Positions 6,604 through 6,763 of a stretch of DNA of 6,763 nucleotides are shown one piece after another (the stretch's first letter is position 1; each line of letters starts with the position of its first letter). This stretch comes from Clostridiales bacterium (GTDB lineage Bacteria; Bacillota; Clostridia; Peptostreptococcales; Anaerovoracaceae). Below the pieces are notes generated by a model. It was not told the DNA's origin. It did no database searches and was given only the letters and a program-made list of their open reading frames with translations. Position numbers and translations under genes: made by a program. The DNA lies in the NCBI GenBank assembly GCA_012799165.1, contig JAAZLU010000209.1:1-6763 (forward strand), in the 5' to 3' direction.

Positions 6604-6642
6604 GCGATTGGTGCGGCTCATCGTCTGCGATAATAGCAAGAG

Positions 6643-6703
6643 GAGGAAAGCGGAGTTTTTGCGGGGAGATTTTACCTTGCGGCTAAGATCTTTCCTCTTT
6701 TTT
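6643..6703 (+). terminator. Second intrinsic terminator-like hairpin with a long loop
   Basis: GAGGAAAG (6643-6650) pairs perfectly with CTTTCCTC (6690-6697) and is followed immediately by TTTTTT (6698-6703), the longest T run after a stem in the window. The 39-base loop is unusually long for a simple terminator and could hold further structure, so folding efficiency is uncertain. It may back up the terminator at 6567-6603 or end a short transcript of its own. Confidence 0.6.
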
Positions 6704-6718
6704 ATTTATATCATGAAT

Positions 6719-6724
6719 TTGACA
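6719..6724 (+). promoter_or_regulatory. Possible -35 box of a promoter for a gene beyond the right edge
   Basis: Perfect TTGACA, but no -10 box at the ideal distance: CATAAT at 6745-6750 is 20 bases away and TAATCC at 6740-6745 is 15 away. It follows the second terminator, where a new transcription unit could begin. The rest of 6704-6763 is AT-rich with no gene seen. Weak call. Confidence 0.25.
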
Positions 6725-6763
6725 TTGAAAGTCTATGCGTAATCCATAATTTTATCTTTTGAA

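Noticed and set aside
6295..6639. Open frame on the - strand opposite the YdbC-like gene and its 3' region
   Set aside because: Antisense to a gene with clear family motifs, no ribosome binding site or promoter seen, and it begins inside the structured terminator region.
6557..6742. Possible 61-residue gene starting 4 bases after the YdbC-like stop
   Set aside because: No ribosome binding site, runs through both terminator hairpins and their T runs, and the predicted peptide is Arg/Leu/Phe-rich without any recognisable pattern. The structures explain the DNA better.

Overview
The window carries most of a bacterial V/A-type (archaeal-like) ATPase/ATP synthase operon, followed by a separate, independently promoted small gene for a PC4/YdbC-type single-stranded-DNA-binding protein. 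All supported genes lie on the + strand. The gene set (a clostridial-style K-E-C-F-A-B-D ATPase order plus a YdbC-family protein, which is typical of Bacillota), the strong AGGAGG-type ribosome binding sites and the U-tract intrinsic terminators point to an anaerobic member of the Bacillota, probably class Clostridia. The genes are of moderate GC content and use AGG/AGA and ATA codons freely, while the intergenic DNA is AT-rich. I cannot name a genus from the sequence.

Layout. 1-145: last 47 codons of the membrane rotor subunit K, including its ion-binding glutamate. 167-772: subunit E (peripheral stalk). 788-1771: subunit C (V0d/AC39-like socket), TTG start. 1764-2084: subunit F (central stalk), overlapping the end of C. 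2087-3859: catalytic subunit A. 3856-5235: nucleotide-binding, non-catalytic subunit B, overlapping A by ATGA. 5252-5899: subunit D (central shaft). 5929-5958: intrinsic terminator that closes the operon. 5959-6149: no gene; a GC-rich segment with a second hairpin, then very AT-rich DNA. 6150-6178: near-consensus sigma-A promoter. 6218-6553: the YdbC-like protein. 6554-6763: no gene; two terminator-like hairpins with overlapping alternative pairings, then a possible start of another promoter at the right edge.

How it works together. A3B3 forms the ATP-binding head, D and F form the turning shaft, C connects the shaft to the K ring, and E is part of the stator. The other stator parts (subunit I and the G/H partner of E) are not in the window and would be expected upstream of K. 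The genes are tightly packed with short gaps or stop/start overlaps, suggesting one message with translational coupling. The enzyme either pumps H+ or Na+ at the expense of ATP or makes ATP from the ion gradient; the fragment of K does not decide which.

The point most worth following up is the YdbC-like protein: its DNA-binding core is followed by an acidic, probably disordered tail ending in Ile-Leu-Pro-Phe, closely resembling the protein-docking tip of bacterial SSB. Its mRNA also shows a 5' leader that can pair with its own ribosome binding site, and a structured 3' region. I saw no clear novel multi-gene system; the rest is a well-conserved ATPase operon.
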